Positions 48,657-56,849 of a stretch of 64,000 bases of DNA are shown here, in pieces. The notes beneath the pieces are model-generated. The model worked only from the letters and a program-made list of their open reading frames with translations, searched no databases and was not told the origin of the DNA. The DNA comes from Castellaniella defragrans (GTDB taxonomy: Bacteria; Pseudomonadota; Gammaproteobacteria; Burkholderiales; Burkholderiaceae_B). The position numbers and the translations under genes are program-made. The DNA lies in NCBI RefSeq assembly GCF_014203015.1, contig NZ_JACHIB010000004.1:179376-243375 (forward strand), in the 5' to 3' direction. The first letter of the stretch is position 1. Every line of letters begins with the position of its first letter.

Positions 48657-49862
48657 TCACCGTTTCGGCGCGGCCGTCGCGCTGGACGCGCACGGAGAAG
48701 GCGTGCGGCGCACCGAAATCGCGTACAGCGCCGCGGCGCCCAGCAGCGCGGCCAGCAGCAGGAAGGCGTTTTCAACCGGCCAGGCAGCGGTCTGCCGCGC
48801 CAGCCACGGCCCCAGGCTGGCCCCGACGAACAGCACGAAGGTGTAGAACGCCACGGCGAGGCCGCGGAGCGGCGCTTCGGCAGCGCCGGCCACCCGCGCG
48901 ATCAAGCCCGGCACGCTGATGCCGATGCCGGCGATGAACACCACGCTGGCGGCCAGCAACCCGTACAGGTGCGCACGGCCGGCCCAGGCACACAAGCCGA
49001 GGCCGGCGGTAGCAACGAGCAGCCCGATCGCCACGACGCGCCTGGCGCCCCAGCGCGGCATGACGACTGCCACGGCCAGCGGTGCGAGAAAGCCCGGCAA
49101 GGCCAGCTCGCGTGCGGCCAGGGCAGAGATGCCCCGCGTCTGCAGCGCCGGCCCGAGCCGCGCATCCAGCACGAGGTAGAACGCGACGAAGCACATCAGA
49201 AGCAACAGCGCCGGAGCATAGACGCGGCGCAGTTGCGGATCGGCCAGCAGCCGGCCGAACTGGCGGTATCCGCCCGGCAGCGGGGCATTGGAAGCGCGGG
49301 CCGGATCGGCCGGCGTGCGCCACAACCAGCAGGCGGTCAAGGCGAAGAGGGCGGCCAGCGGCAGCAGCGCCACACCCAGTCCCCAGCGTCCCGCGACCGA
49401 CGCGCCATAGACCTGTCCGAGCAGTCCGGCGGACAGGAAGGCGGTGCTCAACCACGCGACGCTCCACACCCGTTGACGCGGCGTGCCGCGTTCGGCCAGG
49501 TAGGCGATGGCCACCGGCGGGAAAGCGGCGGCGGCCAGCCCCTGCACGGCGCGGCCGGCCAGCAGCAGCGGTGCCGACTTGGCGGCGGCCAGCAGCGCGG
49601 TGACGAGCGCCAGCGCCATCAATCCGCACACCATGACACGGCGGCGGCCCAGCCGATCCGACAGCGGGCCGAAGATCAGGAAACCCGAGGCATACGCCAG
49701 GCCGAAGGCGCTGATGACGCCGGCCGCCGCCGAGCCGAGTCCGTGGGTCTGCGCCAGTTGCGGCAGGATCGGCAGCGGCAGGTAAAGCAGGGACACCACG
49801 GCCAGCGCACACGCCACCAACAAGGTGCGCAGGGAAAAGGACGGCAGGTGCTGAGGTTGCAT
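48657..49862 (-). CDS. MFS transporter (drug efflux type)
   Basis: This 401-residue inner-membrane transporter has about 12 hydrophobic helices and the MFS loop motif FGPLSDRLGRRRVMVCGLMALAL between helices 2 and 3. It resembles the Bcr/AraJ-like drug:H+ antiporter group. ATG 49862 has GGAG upstream; the longer frame to 49928 runs into the preceding gene. It is 46 bases after a MarR regulator and shares a 12-bp element with that regulator's promoter, so substrate-induced efflux is likely. Confidence 0.9.
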   Translation of the reverse strand: MQPQHLPSFSLRTLLVACALAVVSLLYLPLPILPQLAQTHGLGSAAAGVISAFGLAYASGFLIFGPLSDRLGRRRVMVCGLMALALVTALLAAAKSAPLLLAGRAVQGLAAAAFPPVAIAYLAERGTPRQRVWSVAWLSTAFLSAGLLGQVYGASVAGRWGLGVALLPLAALFALTACWLWRTPADPARASNAPLPGGYRQFGRLLADPQLRRVYAPALLLLMCFVAFYLVLDARLGPALQTRGISALAARELALPGFLAPLAVAVVMPRWGARRVVAIGLLVATAGLGLCAWAGRAHLYGLLAASVVFIAGIGISVPGLIARVAGAAEAPLRGLAVAFYTFVLFVGASLGPWLARQTAAWPVENAFLLLAALLGAAALYAISVRRTPSPCASSATAAPKR

Positions 49863-49884
49863 GTGCGCTCCAAATAAACAGCAA

Positions 49885-49897
49885 GCTACATAAATGT
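49885..49897. promoter_or_regulatory. Putative MarR site between marR-like gene and MFS gene
   Basis: GCTACATAAATG (49885-49896) is identical to 50465-50476 in the promoter of the MarR gene. Within it, ACATAAATGT (49888-49897) is a short palindrome. It lies just upstream of the MFS ribosome site. Confidence 0.5.
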
Positions 49898-49908
49898 TTA
49901 AAAAAAGG

Positions 49909-50430
49909 TCAGTCCGTTCCGTCCGCAATACCAGGCAGCACGCCGGCCCTGTGGAGCTTGAGCATGAGCTGGTTGAGCATCCGGCGTTCGTCTTCGTTGA
50001 AGTGGCTCATCAGTTGGGCCACCCAGGCGTAGTGGCTGGGCAATGCCTTGCCGAGCATGTCGTCGCCGGCGGACGTGATCTTCACCAGCCGGGCGCGGGC
50101 GTCGGCCGGATCGACGTCGCGGCTGCACAGGCCCGCGCCCACCATGCGGTCGATCATCCGCGTCATGGTCTGCGACGTCACCGACACCCCATCGGCCAAT
50201 GCGCCCACGCTCAAACCGTCCGGGTTGCGCTTGAGCAGCAGCAGCACGAAGAACTGGCTCTGCGACAGGCCGCAGGCGCGCGCCAGATTGGCCTCGAACG
50301 CCGACAGCATTTCCTGCGTCGCGGAGGCCCAGATCAGCCACGTCTGAAGGCCCTGCACGTCCGGATTGCCGTAGCGCGCTGCGAAGGCTTCCAGGGTGTC
50401 GTAGCTGGGCAGGTCTTTGAGTTCAAACAT
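49909..50430 (-). CDS. MarR family transcriptional regulator
   Basis: This 173-residue regulator has the MarR winged helix: ARACGLSQSQFFVLLLLKRNPDGLSVGALADGVSVTSQTMTRMIDRMVGAGLCSRDVDPADARARLVKITSAG. ATG 50430 has GAGGA ten bases upstream; the frame is open further but lacks a start signal. It precedes the MFS gene in the same direction and a palindromic site lies at its own promoter, so autorepression and control of efflux are likely. Confidence 0.92.
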   Translation of the reverse strand: MFELKDLPSYDTLEAFAARYGNPDVQGLQTWLIWASATQEMLSAFEANLARACGLSQSQFFVLLLLKRNPDGLSVGALADGVSVTSQTMTRMIDRMVGAGLCSRDVDPADARARLVKITSAGDDMLGKALPSHYAWVAQLMSHFNEDERRMLNQLMLKLHRAGVLPGIADGTD

Positions 50431-50455
50431 GGTGATGAAGTCCTCTTTCCGATAA

Positions 50456-50476
50456 ATGTAGCAGGCTACATAAATG
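50456..50476. promoter_or_regulatory. MarR-type operator before the regulator gene
   Basis: ATGTAGC-AG-GCTACAT (50456-50471) is a perfect 7-bp inverted repeat, extended by AAATG to share GCTACATAAATG with the site at 49885. It lies 26 bp upstream of the MarR start codon. Most of the rest of the gap to 50715 shows no gene, only repeat copy B. Confidence 0.7.
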
Positions 50477-50623
50477 CGGTCAAGATCAAGGTCAAGGCAG
50501 CAGATCAACGCGGCATGACCGCCTGCTTCGGCGGCGCATTCCGCCGGGCGTGTCGCGGGCGAAGCGGCCCTCCGGCTTGCCCATCCGCCAGGGCGGCCCG
50601 GCCACCGGCGCCGTGCCGATCGT

Positions 50624-50662
50624 TTCGAGGCGCCCATTGAGGCACTGGAATGCGGACGAGCC
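50624..50662. repeat. Diverged repeat, copy B
   Basis: This is the partner of 47753-47791 (31 of 39 bases identical, same orientation). It lies between the MarR promoter and the flavin reductase gene. The two copies bracket the IS remnant, HipA fragment, MFS and MarR genes. Confidence 0.6.
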
Positions 50663-50715
50663 AGCTGCCCATCGAGCTGCCGCGGCGCATGGCGATTGCA
50701 GCGTCACCCGGATTC

Positions 50716-51261
50716 CTAGACCCCCTCGGGCAGCTTCGACCGCATCGCCTTCCTGCGGTCGAAGCGCTCGCCATCGGCGACAAAAGTGCCGTCACCGATG
50801 GCGTGCAGCATGCGCGGGTCGGGTTTGCTGCGATCGACATACGCGGCCAGGCCATCGAGCACGACGATGCCGTGCGGGGCGATGATTTCGGTGACCCTGC
50901 ACTCGATGTTCGCCAGGCACTGCGCGATCAGCGGAGCCTGCACGTGGCGGGCCTTGGCGGGGGTGAGGCCGAAGCGCGCGAACTTGTCGGTGTCCGCGCC
51001 CGAGCAGGTGCCGATGCCGACAACGGTGTCGAGCATATCGGCGGACGGGATGGCGATCACGCATTCGCGCGTCTTTTCCAGCGCGGTGAATGAATGGTTC
51101 CACGCACCGGTGCAGATCGCAAAGCGCGGCGTGAAGTCCATCACCATCGTCCACGAAATGGTCATGATGTTGTTCTGCCCTGCGTGGCGTGTCGTGACCA
51201 GCACGACCGGACCAGGTTCGAGCAGCGTGAAGATTTTTGCGGTGGCGAGGGGTTTCATCAT
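50716..51261 (-). CDS. Flavin reductase family protein
   Basis: This 181-residue protein resembles flavin reductase-like FMN-binding proteins: PGPVVLVTTRHAGQNNIMTISWTMVMDFTPRFAICTGAWNHSFTALEKTRECVIAIPSADML, later KARHVQAPLIAQCLANIECRVTEII. Such proteins reduce flavin for monooxygenases or bind FMN. ATG 51261 has AAGGAG at ideal spacing, better than ATG 51276. It is divergent from the CMD-like gene across a 244-base gap, suggesting a small redox pair. Confidence 0.85.
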   Translation of the reverse strand: MMKPLATAKIFTLLEPGPVVLVTTRHAGQNNIMTISWTMVMDFTPRFAICTGAWNHSFTALEKTRECVIAIPSADMLDTVVGIGTCSGADTDKFARFGLTPAKARHVQAPLIAQCLANIECRVTEIIAPHGIVVLDGLAAYVDRSKPDPRMLHAIGDGTFVADGERFDRRKAMRSKLPEGV

Positions 51262-51315
51262 GCCGGACTCCTTCATCAGTTCCTGAAATGGCCGGGCCGG
51301 CCTGCCACCCATGCA

Positions 51316-51341
51316 GATCCGTGACCTTGATCCGTGACCTT
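51316..51341. repeat. 13-bp tandem repeat in divergent promoter
   Basis: GATCCGTGACCTT occurs twice back to back (51316-51328 and 51329-51341) between the flavin reductase and CMD-like genes. It could be a two-site operator. Confidence 0.65.
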
Positions 51342-51505
51342 GCTGCCAGCCGAACCGAATTGGCGCACACTGCCGGATGGGCATCGTCTCGATCCACACG
51401 GCCCCGATCGTCCACAGAATGATCAACGAGACTGCCGGACAAGGCAATGGACCGTGCAAGGACCGCGGTTCAACCGAAAAAACATCAGCCACCCAAGGAG
51501 CATCC

Positions 51506-51820
51506 ATGAGCGTATCAAAAGCATTCGCTTCATTCATGCAGGAGGCCCCCGCTCATGCGGAGGCCTGGATGCAGGCCGCAAAATCGCTCGATGCGGCAAG
51601 CGCGCTGGACAAGAAGACCGAAGAGCTGGCCTACATCGCCGTTCTCGCCGCCACCGGAAATACCTCCGGCATTCCATTTCACGTGCTTTCCGCCAAGTCG
51701 AACGGCGCATCGAGGCAAGAAGTGCTGAGCGCGGTTCTTCTTGGCCTGCCCGCCGCGGGTGCGGTCGTCATTGGCGCCGTCCCCGCTGCCGTGGCGGCTT
51801 ACGACGGCGAAAGCCAATGA
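51506..51820 (+). CDS. Carboxymuconolactone decarboxylase (CMD)-like protein lacking redox cysteines
   Basis: This 104-residue alpha-helical protein has the CMD/AhpD-like pattern KTEELAYIAVLAATGNTSGIPFHVLSAKSNGASRQEVLSAVLLGLPAAG. The position where AhpD-type members have ECxxCxxxH reads NTSGIPFH: the histidine is present but both cysteines are missing. It is therefore not a thiol peroxidase-type enzyme; a binding or decarboxylase role is possible. AAGGAG precedes ATG 51506. Confidence 0.8.
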   Translation: MSVSKAFASFMQEAPAHAEAWMQAAKSLDAASALDKKTEELAYIAVLAATGNTSGIPFHVLSAKSNGASRQEVLSAVLLGLPAAGAVVIGAVPAAVAAYDGESQ

Positions 51821-51829
51821 TCCCGGCCT

Positions 51830-53035
51830 TCACGCCCTCCCTCCGGCGCGGGACGCCCGCCGCCTCGCCCGGCGCTTTTGCAGCCAGCGCACGAGCCCGG
51901 AAACGAACAGGACGGGCAAGGCCAGCCCGGACAGCAATACGAGCATCCGGCCCGGCAGGCCGAACGCCTCGCCCGAATGCAGCAGCCGCTGCCAGGCGAT
52001 CAGCGTCGTGCCCGCGGTTTCCGTGCCGGCCACCGTCTGGTGCAGGATCGCGCCGCGGTACTGATCGATGACGAGACAGCGCTGATCGGCGAAGCGGCTG
52101 GCGCTGCGCGCGCCACGCGTGCAGACCATGTAGGACGCGTCCGCATCGAATGCTTCATACAGCATGTCGGCCCGTTCTTGCGGATAGGTCTCGCGGGCGA
52201 TCTGCAAGGCCCGGTGCAGACCGATGGGCCTGGCGCCGGGCGCGGGCGCGTGCGACCGGATGGTGTAGCGGTCACGGGTCGCGGGCGAGACCTGCTGCAC
52301 CACCCACACGAATTCGGGACGCAGATTCAGGTACACGCCGGAGAACAGCACGGCCAGCAGGACGGGCGCCAGGTAGACCCCGCTGACGTTGTGCAGGTCA
52401 TAGACGAACCGGACCGTCGAGGCGTGGCGCTTGATGCTCAGCGCGGCTTTCCACCTGCCCAGGCTGGGCCACCACAGGTACAGGCCGGCCAGGATCGAGG
52501 CCATTGCCAGCAGGGCCATGACGCCGACGAACTTTTCCCCCACTCCCCATGGAACAAGCAGCTGGTAGTGCAGGCTGAACATGAAGGCGAAGAATTCGCG
52601 CGGAGCCCATTCGCCATCCACCTGCTTGAGCCGTTTGCCCATGACCCGGGCCGTGTACGGATCGACGAAGACGTCCCATCGAGCGACGGAAGGCTTGCCC
52701 GAGGCCCGTGTCGCCGGCACATCGAAGTACAGCCAGTAGGTGCCGTCGTCCGTGCGCGGATAAAAAGCGAAGGTGAACCGCGCTCCGGCCGGCATGGCGG
52801 CGGCCGCGGCCGCGACGATTTCATTCAGAGGCCTGAATGCCGGCGCGCCACCCTGATCCCGGGTCTGGAACCATGGCGCATGAAACGCGCGCTCCAGTTC
52901 CGGGTGAAAGGTGAGGACGGCGCCGCTCAGGCCCACCAGGGAGAGCCAGAGCCCGAACGCCAGCCCGGCCCACAGGTGGATGTCGAGCCAGCGCTTGCGC
53001 CACCGCCTGCGGCCCGCCGGCGAGAGCGCGGCCAT
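51830..53035 (-). CDS. PepSY-associated inner membrane protein
   Basis: This 401-residue membrane protein has the PepSY_TM layout: an N-terminal helix (WLDIHLWAGLAFGLWLSLVGLSGAVLTFHPEL), a periplasmic PepSY region, a middle pair of helices (GVMALLAMASILAGLYLWW; SGVYLAPVLLAVLFSGVYLN) and a C-terminal helix. Such proteins often accompany ferric-siderophore receptors and may reduce or help release siderophore iron. The start overlaps the receptor stop by one base (TGATG), showing translational coupling. Confidence 0.9.
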   Translation of the reverse strand: MAALSPAGRRRWRKRWLDIHLWAGLAFGLWLSLVGLSGAVLTFHPELERAFHAPWFQTRDQGGAPAFRPLNEIVAAAAAAMPAGARFTFAFYPRTDDGTYWLYFDVPATRASGKPSVARWDVFVDPYTARVMGKRLKQVDGEWAPREFFAFMFSLHYQLLVPWGVGEKFVGVMALLAMASILAGLYLWWPSLGRWKAALSIKRHASTVRFVYDLHNVSGVYLAPVLLAVLFSGVYLNLRPEFVWVVQQVSPATRDRYTIRSHAPAPGARPIGLHRALQIARETYPQERADMLYEAFDADASYMVCTRGARSASRFADQRCLVIDQYRGAILHQTVAGTETAGTTLIAWQRLLHSGEAFGLPGRMLVLLSGLALPVLFVSGLVRWLQKRRARRRASRAGGRA

Positions 53036-55305
53036 CAGAGTTCGACGCGCGCCGTGAGCATCGCGCTGCGCCCCATCCCGGGGTAGACGCCATAGGCCAG
53101 CGTGCTCCAGGTGCCCAGATGATATTTCCTGTCGAAAATATTCTTCACGTTCAACTGGAAGTGCCAGCGGTCGATCGAATAGCCAATCCCGCCATCCACC
53201 AGCACATACGAACTCAGGTCGGGCGTCGAGCCGTCGTAAGAGGTCTTGATCCGCCCCACGTAGCGCACACCGCCGCCCAGCGACAGGCCGTGCCCGATGT
53301 CATGGGTCGTGTACAGGCTGGCCGTCTGCCTGGGAATCCAGGTGCGCTTCTGGCCGTTGCTGGCGGGATTGGACGGATCGTCGCTGACCTCGGGATCGAG
53401 CAGCGCCAGGCCGGCGCGGATCTGCCATGCGGATGTGATTTTGCCCGTCGCTTCCAGTTCCAGTCCCCGATGCCGCACCGATGCCGTCTTGTACAAGGTC
53501 TCGTTGTCGACCACCTTGTCGTAGACGGCGACATTCGATTGCCGCAGATCGAACACCGCGGCCGACAGCAGCAGCTTGCCGTCCGCCAGCGAACGCTTCA
53601 CGCCGATTTCGTACTGGCGGCCCTTCATGGGAGGCAGGACCTGGTAGTTCTCATCGACCCGCAAGTTCGGCATGAAGGACTCGCTGTAGGAACCGTAGAC
53701 GTTCAGTCCCTCGATCGGTTCGTAGACGAGGGCCGCGCGGTAGCTGAACTGGCCGCCCGGATCGAGGTTGGTTCGGGGGCCGTCATTGACCTGGTTGCGG
53801 ATCCGGGGACGTGAATACGCCACGCCGCCCACGAGGGAAACGGGCTGGGCGACCTTGATCACCGCTTGCGTCGAAGCGGTCAGGTAGCTCATGACCTGGT
53901 CCTGCTCGTAGCTGCCCGCGCCGCCGGGCTCGAATCCGTTGATGGTGCGGCTGACGGCCTCGTCGCCGTCATGGATGTTCGCCGTCCCGGCGAGATAGTC
54001 CTGCGCAATGGAATATCGGTAGCGCTGATAGCGGACGTCGGCCGAGACCGAACTGCCCTCCAGCCCCAGGTCGTCGAGTCTGCGCGTGACCGACAGGTCG
54101 GTGGTGAAGTCGTACACGTTCCAGGGATCGTACTTCGCGCCCGACACGGCAAAGTCGCCATCGTCCTGCAGGTAGCCCGCGGCATACGCGTTGACACCCC
54201 GGTGATCCGTCTTCTGGAAGAGGGTCTTCAGGTCGAAGGCCCAGAGCGCGCTGGGCATCCAGGTCAGGCCGGCGCTCAGGCTCGTGGCCCGTGCGTCCGT
54301 GGCGTAGTCGCTTCCGCCGACGAAGAACGAGCGAGGCAGGTCGGGCAGGCTTCCGTCCGCATGGACCGGAATGCCGTTGTATCCGGTGGTCTTGAAGCGC
54401 TGGTGATTCAGGCGGACATAGCCGGTCAGGTCATCGCCCAGGTCGAAATCCACCCCGCCATAGAGCACGCTCTTTTTGCTGTGCACGAAATCGACCTGGC
54501 TGTCGCCCTGCTCCTGGGCAAAGACGCCGATGGCGCGGACCGTGCCGTCGCTGTTGAGCGCGGTGGTGCCCTGGCCCTCGACGCGCCAGCGCCCCCACGA
54601 GCCGCCCGACACGGACAGGTAGTCGGGGGCGTCGAAGGCATTCTTCTGGACCAGATTGACGATCCCGCCAGGGTTCTGCGCGCCAAAGGCGACCGATGCC
54701 GGCCCTTTGATGACCTCGTAGCGCGCCAGCGTCACGGAATCGGGCTCGGCGATCTGGTCGCCCACCGTCAGGCCGTCGATGGCATAGCCGGCGTTCAGGC
54801 CGCGAAGCAATACCTGGCTGCCATAGCTGGGAATGTAGCCGGAGTAATACGCGCCCGTGGTGTATTGCGCGATCTCGCCCATGGTTTCGAGGCCGGCCGC
54901 CTTGGCGAAATCGCCGGTCACCAGGCTGGCCGACTGCGGCACTTTCTCGACCGGCAGGGGAAGCCGGGTGATGCCGCTCGTATCGGGCGCGTAGAACCGA
55001 TAGCCGGTGATCGTCACCGCCGACAGCTCGTTGACCGACGCCGGGGCGTCCGCGGCGTTCGCGGCGGCCTGGGCCTTGGCGTCGTGGGCTTTGGCTTCGT
55101 TGGCCTTGGCTTCGTTGGCCTTGGCGTGCTGGGCCGCATTCTGGGCTGTATCCTGAGCCACATCCTGGGCCGCATCCCGGGCCAGGGTCAGGGTGGAAAA
55201 CGGCATCTGCACCGCCACGGCGATGGCCGTCAAACGCAAGGCCGGGCCGAATGTGCCGAGGATGGACGATGCCGTCCCGCCCCTCGTACGAAGAAGATTG
55301 TCCAT
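53035..55305 (-). CDS. TonB-dependent siderophore receptor
   Basis: This 756-residue outer-membrane receptor has a plug (VPQSASLVTGDFAKAAGLETMGEIAQYTTGAYYSG; IKGPASVAFGAQNPGGIVNLVQKNAF) and a 22-strand-type barrel ending LAYGVYPGMGRSAMLTARVEL with the required aromatic and hydrophobic C-terminus. ELSAVTITG is a TonB-box-like segment. Between signal and plug is a repetitive Ala/Lys/Asp region (KANEAKANEAKAHDAKAQA) where FecA-like receptors carry a signalling domain; no such domain is seen. ATG 55305 has GAGA upstream. The 280 bases upstream, to the DUF2946 gene, show no gene. Confidence 0.92.
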   Translation of the reverse strand: MDNLLRTRGGTASSILGTFGPALRLTAIAVAVQMPFSTLTLARDAAQDVAQDTAQNAAQHAKANEAKANEAKAHDAKAQAAANAADAPASVNELSAVTITGYRFYAPDTSGITRLPLPVEKVPQSASLVTGDFAKAAGLETMGEIAQYTTGAYYSGYIPSYGSQVLLRGLNAGYAIDGLTVGDQIAEPDSVTLARYEVIKGPASVAFGAQNPGGIVNLVQKNAFDAPDYLSVSGGSWGRWRVEGQGTTALNSDGTVRAIGVFAQEQGDSQVDFVHSKKSVLYGGVDFDLGDDLTGYVRLNHQRFKTTGYNGIPVHADGSLPDLPRSFFVGGSDYATDARATSLSAGLTWMPSALWAFDLKTLFQKTDHRGVNAYAAGYLQDDGDFAVSGAKYDPWNVYDFTTDLSVTRRLDDLGLEGSSVSADVRYQRYRYSIAQDYLAGTANIHDGDEAVSRTINGFEPGGAGSYEQDQVMSYLTASTQAVIKVAQPVSLVGGVAYSRPRIRNQVNDGPRTNLDPGGQFSYRAALVYEPIEGLNVYGSYSESFMPNLRVDENYQVLPPMKGRQYEIGVKRSLADGKLLLSAAVFDLRQSNVAVYDKVVDNETLYKTASVRHRGLELEATGKITSAWQIRAGLALLDPEVSDDPSNPASNGQKRTWIPRQTASLYTTHDIGHGLSLGGGVRYVGRIKTSYDGSTPDLSSYVLVDGGIGYSIDRWHFQLNVKNIFDRKYHLGTWSTLAYGVYPGMGRSAMLTARVEL
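55091..55120. repeat. 15-bp tandem duplication in receptor N-terminal region
   Basis: TTGGCTTCGTTGGCC is repeated exactly at 55091-55105 and 55106-55120, encoding KANEA twice. Weaker 12-bp repeats (AQDV/AQDT/AQNA) continue to about 55180. Confidence 0.85.
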
Positions 55306-55585
55306 GTGATTCTCTGCAACTGATTGCTGATCTGGAATCCTCCCCGAGGCGCGCACGCACCGGACGAAAGCCCGCATGGCCGGCCGCTGCCAGGGAGAGG
55401 GAGGGAGAAGAATGCGCATGCGGCCGCACCCGGTCATCGGCGTCAATCCGGCGGCAACACGCGCGACGACACGCGCGGCCAGCGCGGCCGTGGCGCGGAA
55501 GTACGCGCGCAAGACGGACATGAAAAAACCTCGGGAGGCGGATCGCTAAAAAATGACCGGCGCGAGCACGATCACAAACGAAAGG

Positions 55586-56014
55586 TCAACCGAGGTTCGA
55601 GGGGGGAGCGCGCGAGCCCAGCGGCGGTCCCTGGGCGGGCATCGGAGGCTGCGCGGGGCCGCGATGCGGCAAGACGACGGGATGGAAAGCCGCAGGGCCC
55701 ACCAGCGAGGGCGACGCTTGCCCGGGCAGCACGGCCTGCGACGCGACGATGCCGAACGGGCAGCTCTGCTGATCGAAATGATCATCGGGAGACGGGTGGT
55801 CGGACTGGCCATCCCAATCCACCGACACCGTGCTGGTGCCGCCGCCGACGGTGCACAGGGTGAGGAAAAATTTGCCGTCGCGCGCGCCGGAAACATCCGG
55901 CATGTAGCCCGTTGGGATCATCGCCCGGCACAGAAACGACAAGACGGTCAGGCAAAACAGGATTTGCCAGACCCCAGTGCTTTCACGCCGGAGATCTCGT
56001 CGAAGGGCGAACAT
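55586..56014 (-). CDS. DUF2946 family protein
   Basis: This 142-residue protein starts with a hydrophobic segment (GVWQILFCLTVLSFLCRAMIPTGYMPD) and has the DUF2946 marks RAMIPTGYMPD, FFLTLCTVGG and CPFGI. The function is unknown. Members often sit beside TonB-dependent receptors or metal genes, and the His/Cys-containing region could bind metal. It follows the ExbB-like gene by 13 bases. Confidence 0.8.
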   Translation of the reverse strand: MFALRRDLRRESTGVWQILFCLTVLSFLCRAMIPTGYMPDVSGARDGKFFLTLCTVGGGTSTVSVDWDGQSDHPSPDDHFDQQSCPFGIVASQAVLPGQASPSLVGPAAFHPVVLPHRGPAQPPMPAQGPPLGSRAPPSNLG

Positions 56015-56027
56015 GCGTCAGAGTATA

Positions 56028-56768
56028 TTATGGGATGCGCCGTCTGGCAGGCCAGAACACGGCCGATCGGGCGCGGTGCGGCCTCCTCGAACCGCCCGAC
56101 CGAAACCCCACCTTCTGCGCGCGTCCATCGCCCTCCTGTGCCAGAATCCGCACCACCATCTCCCTGAACAGAGCGAATTGCGACAGGTACATGCGATTTG
56201 CCACGAGCAGGCACAGGTAGGCCATCAGGCAGACGACCGCGACGGCCAGCCCCAGTTGCATCATGGCGAGCCCGTCCGCCCACAGGCCGGCGGACGTCCA
56301 GCTCACGCGGGACGATTCAAGCCATATCCCGCCCGCGCGCCAGACGGCCGCCGCCAGCCCCATGAGGGGCGCCACCCACACCATGGCGGCCAATACATTC
56401 AACCCCCGGCGCAGATCCGCCGCCTGCTCGGCGGCTTCCTGCGCGATCAGGCCTTGCACCATTGCACCATGCGTGCCGCCTGCTTCACCGCATTCCGCGG
56501 CCTGCGCATCGAGCATCCTTTTCTCTGCCATGATCCGATGGGCCAGCCGCGAGAACGACCGGATCGTCGTCTGCCGATCGACGAGTTCCCGCATCTGCCG
56601 CAACGAGCCGGCCAGGGCAAGGCCGGAGAGGAACTTCCTGGCGTCGAGAATCCGGCACGTCAGGCCGGCGGCCTTGACCAGAAACAGATATGACGCCGCG
56701 AACAGCATCATCACCAGGAAGACGAACAGCATCCTGACCACGATATCGCCCTGACCGATGAGTTGCAT
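56028..56768 (-). CDS. MotA/TolQ/ExbB-like membrane protein
   Basis: This 246-residue protein has three membrane helices (IVVRMLFVFLVMMLFAASYLFLV; NVLAAMVWVAPLMGLAAAVW; MMQLGLAVAVVCLMAYLCLLV) with a large cytoplasmic loop between the first two, the ExbB/TolQ topology. The usual conserved residues in helices 2 and 3 are only partly kept. No ExbD/TolR or TonB gene follows, so it may work with partners elsewhere. ATG 56768 has GGGAG upstream. Confidence 0.7.
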   Translation of the reverse strand: MQLIGQGDIVVRMLFVFLVMMLFAASYLFLVKAAGLTCRILDARKFLSGLALAGSLRQMRELVDRQTTIRSFSRLAHRIMAEKRMLDAQAAECGEAGGTHGAMVQGLIAQEAAEQAADLRRGLNVLAAMVWVAPLMGLAAAVWRAGGIWLESSRVSWTSAGLWADGLAMMQLGLAVAVVCLMAYLCLLVANRMYLSQFALFREMVVRILAQEGDGRAQKVGFRSGGSRRPHRARSAVFWPARRRIP

Positions 56769-56849
56769 GATGTGTCTCCCGCCCTGGCCTTCGACCCGGA
56801 TGGATGCCCGCATCCGGCCGATGTGATCCAGACAGTGTGATCCGGACCG

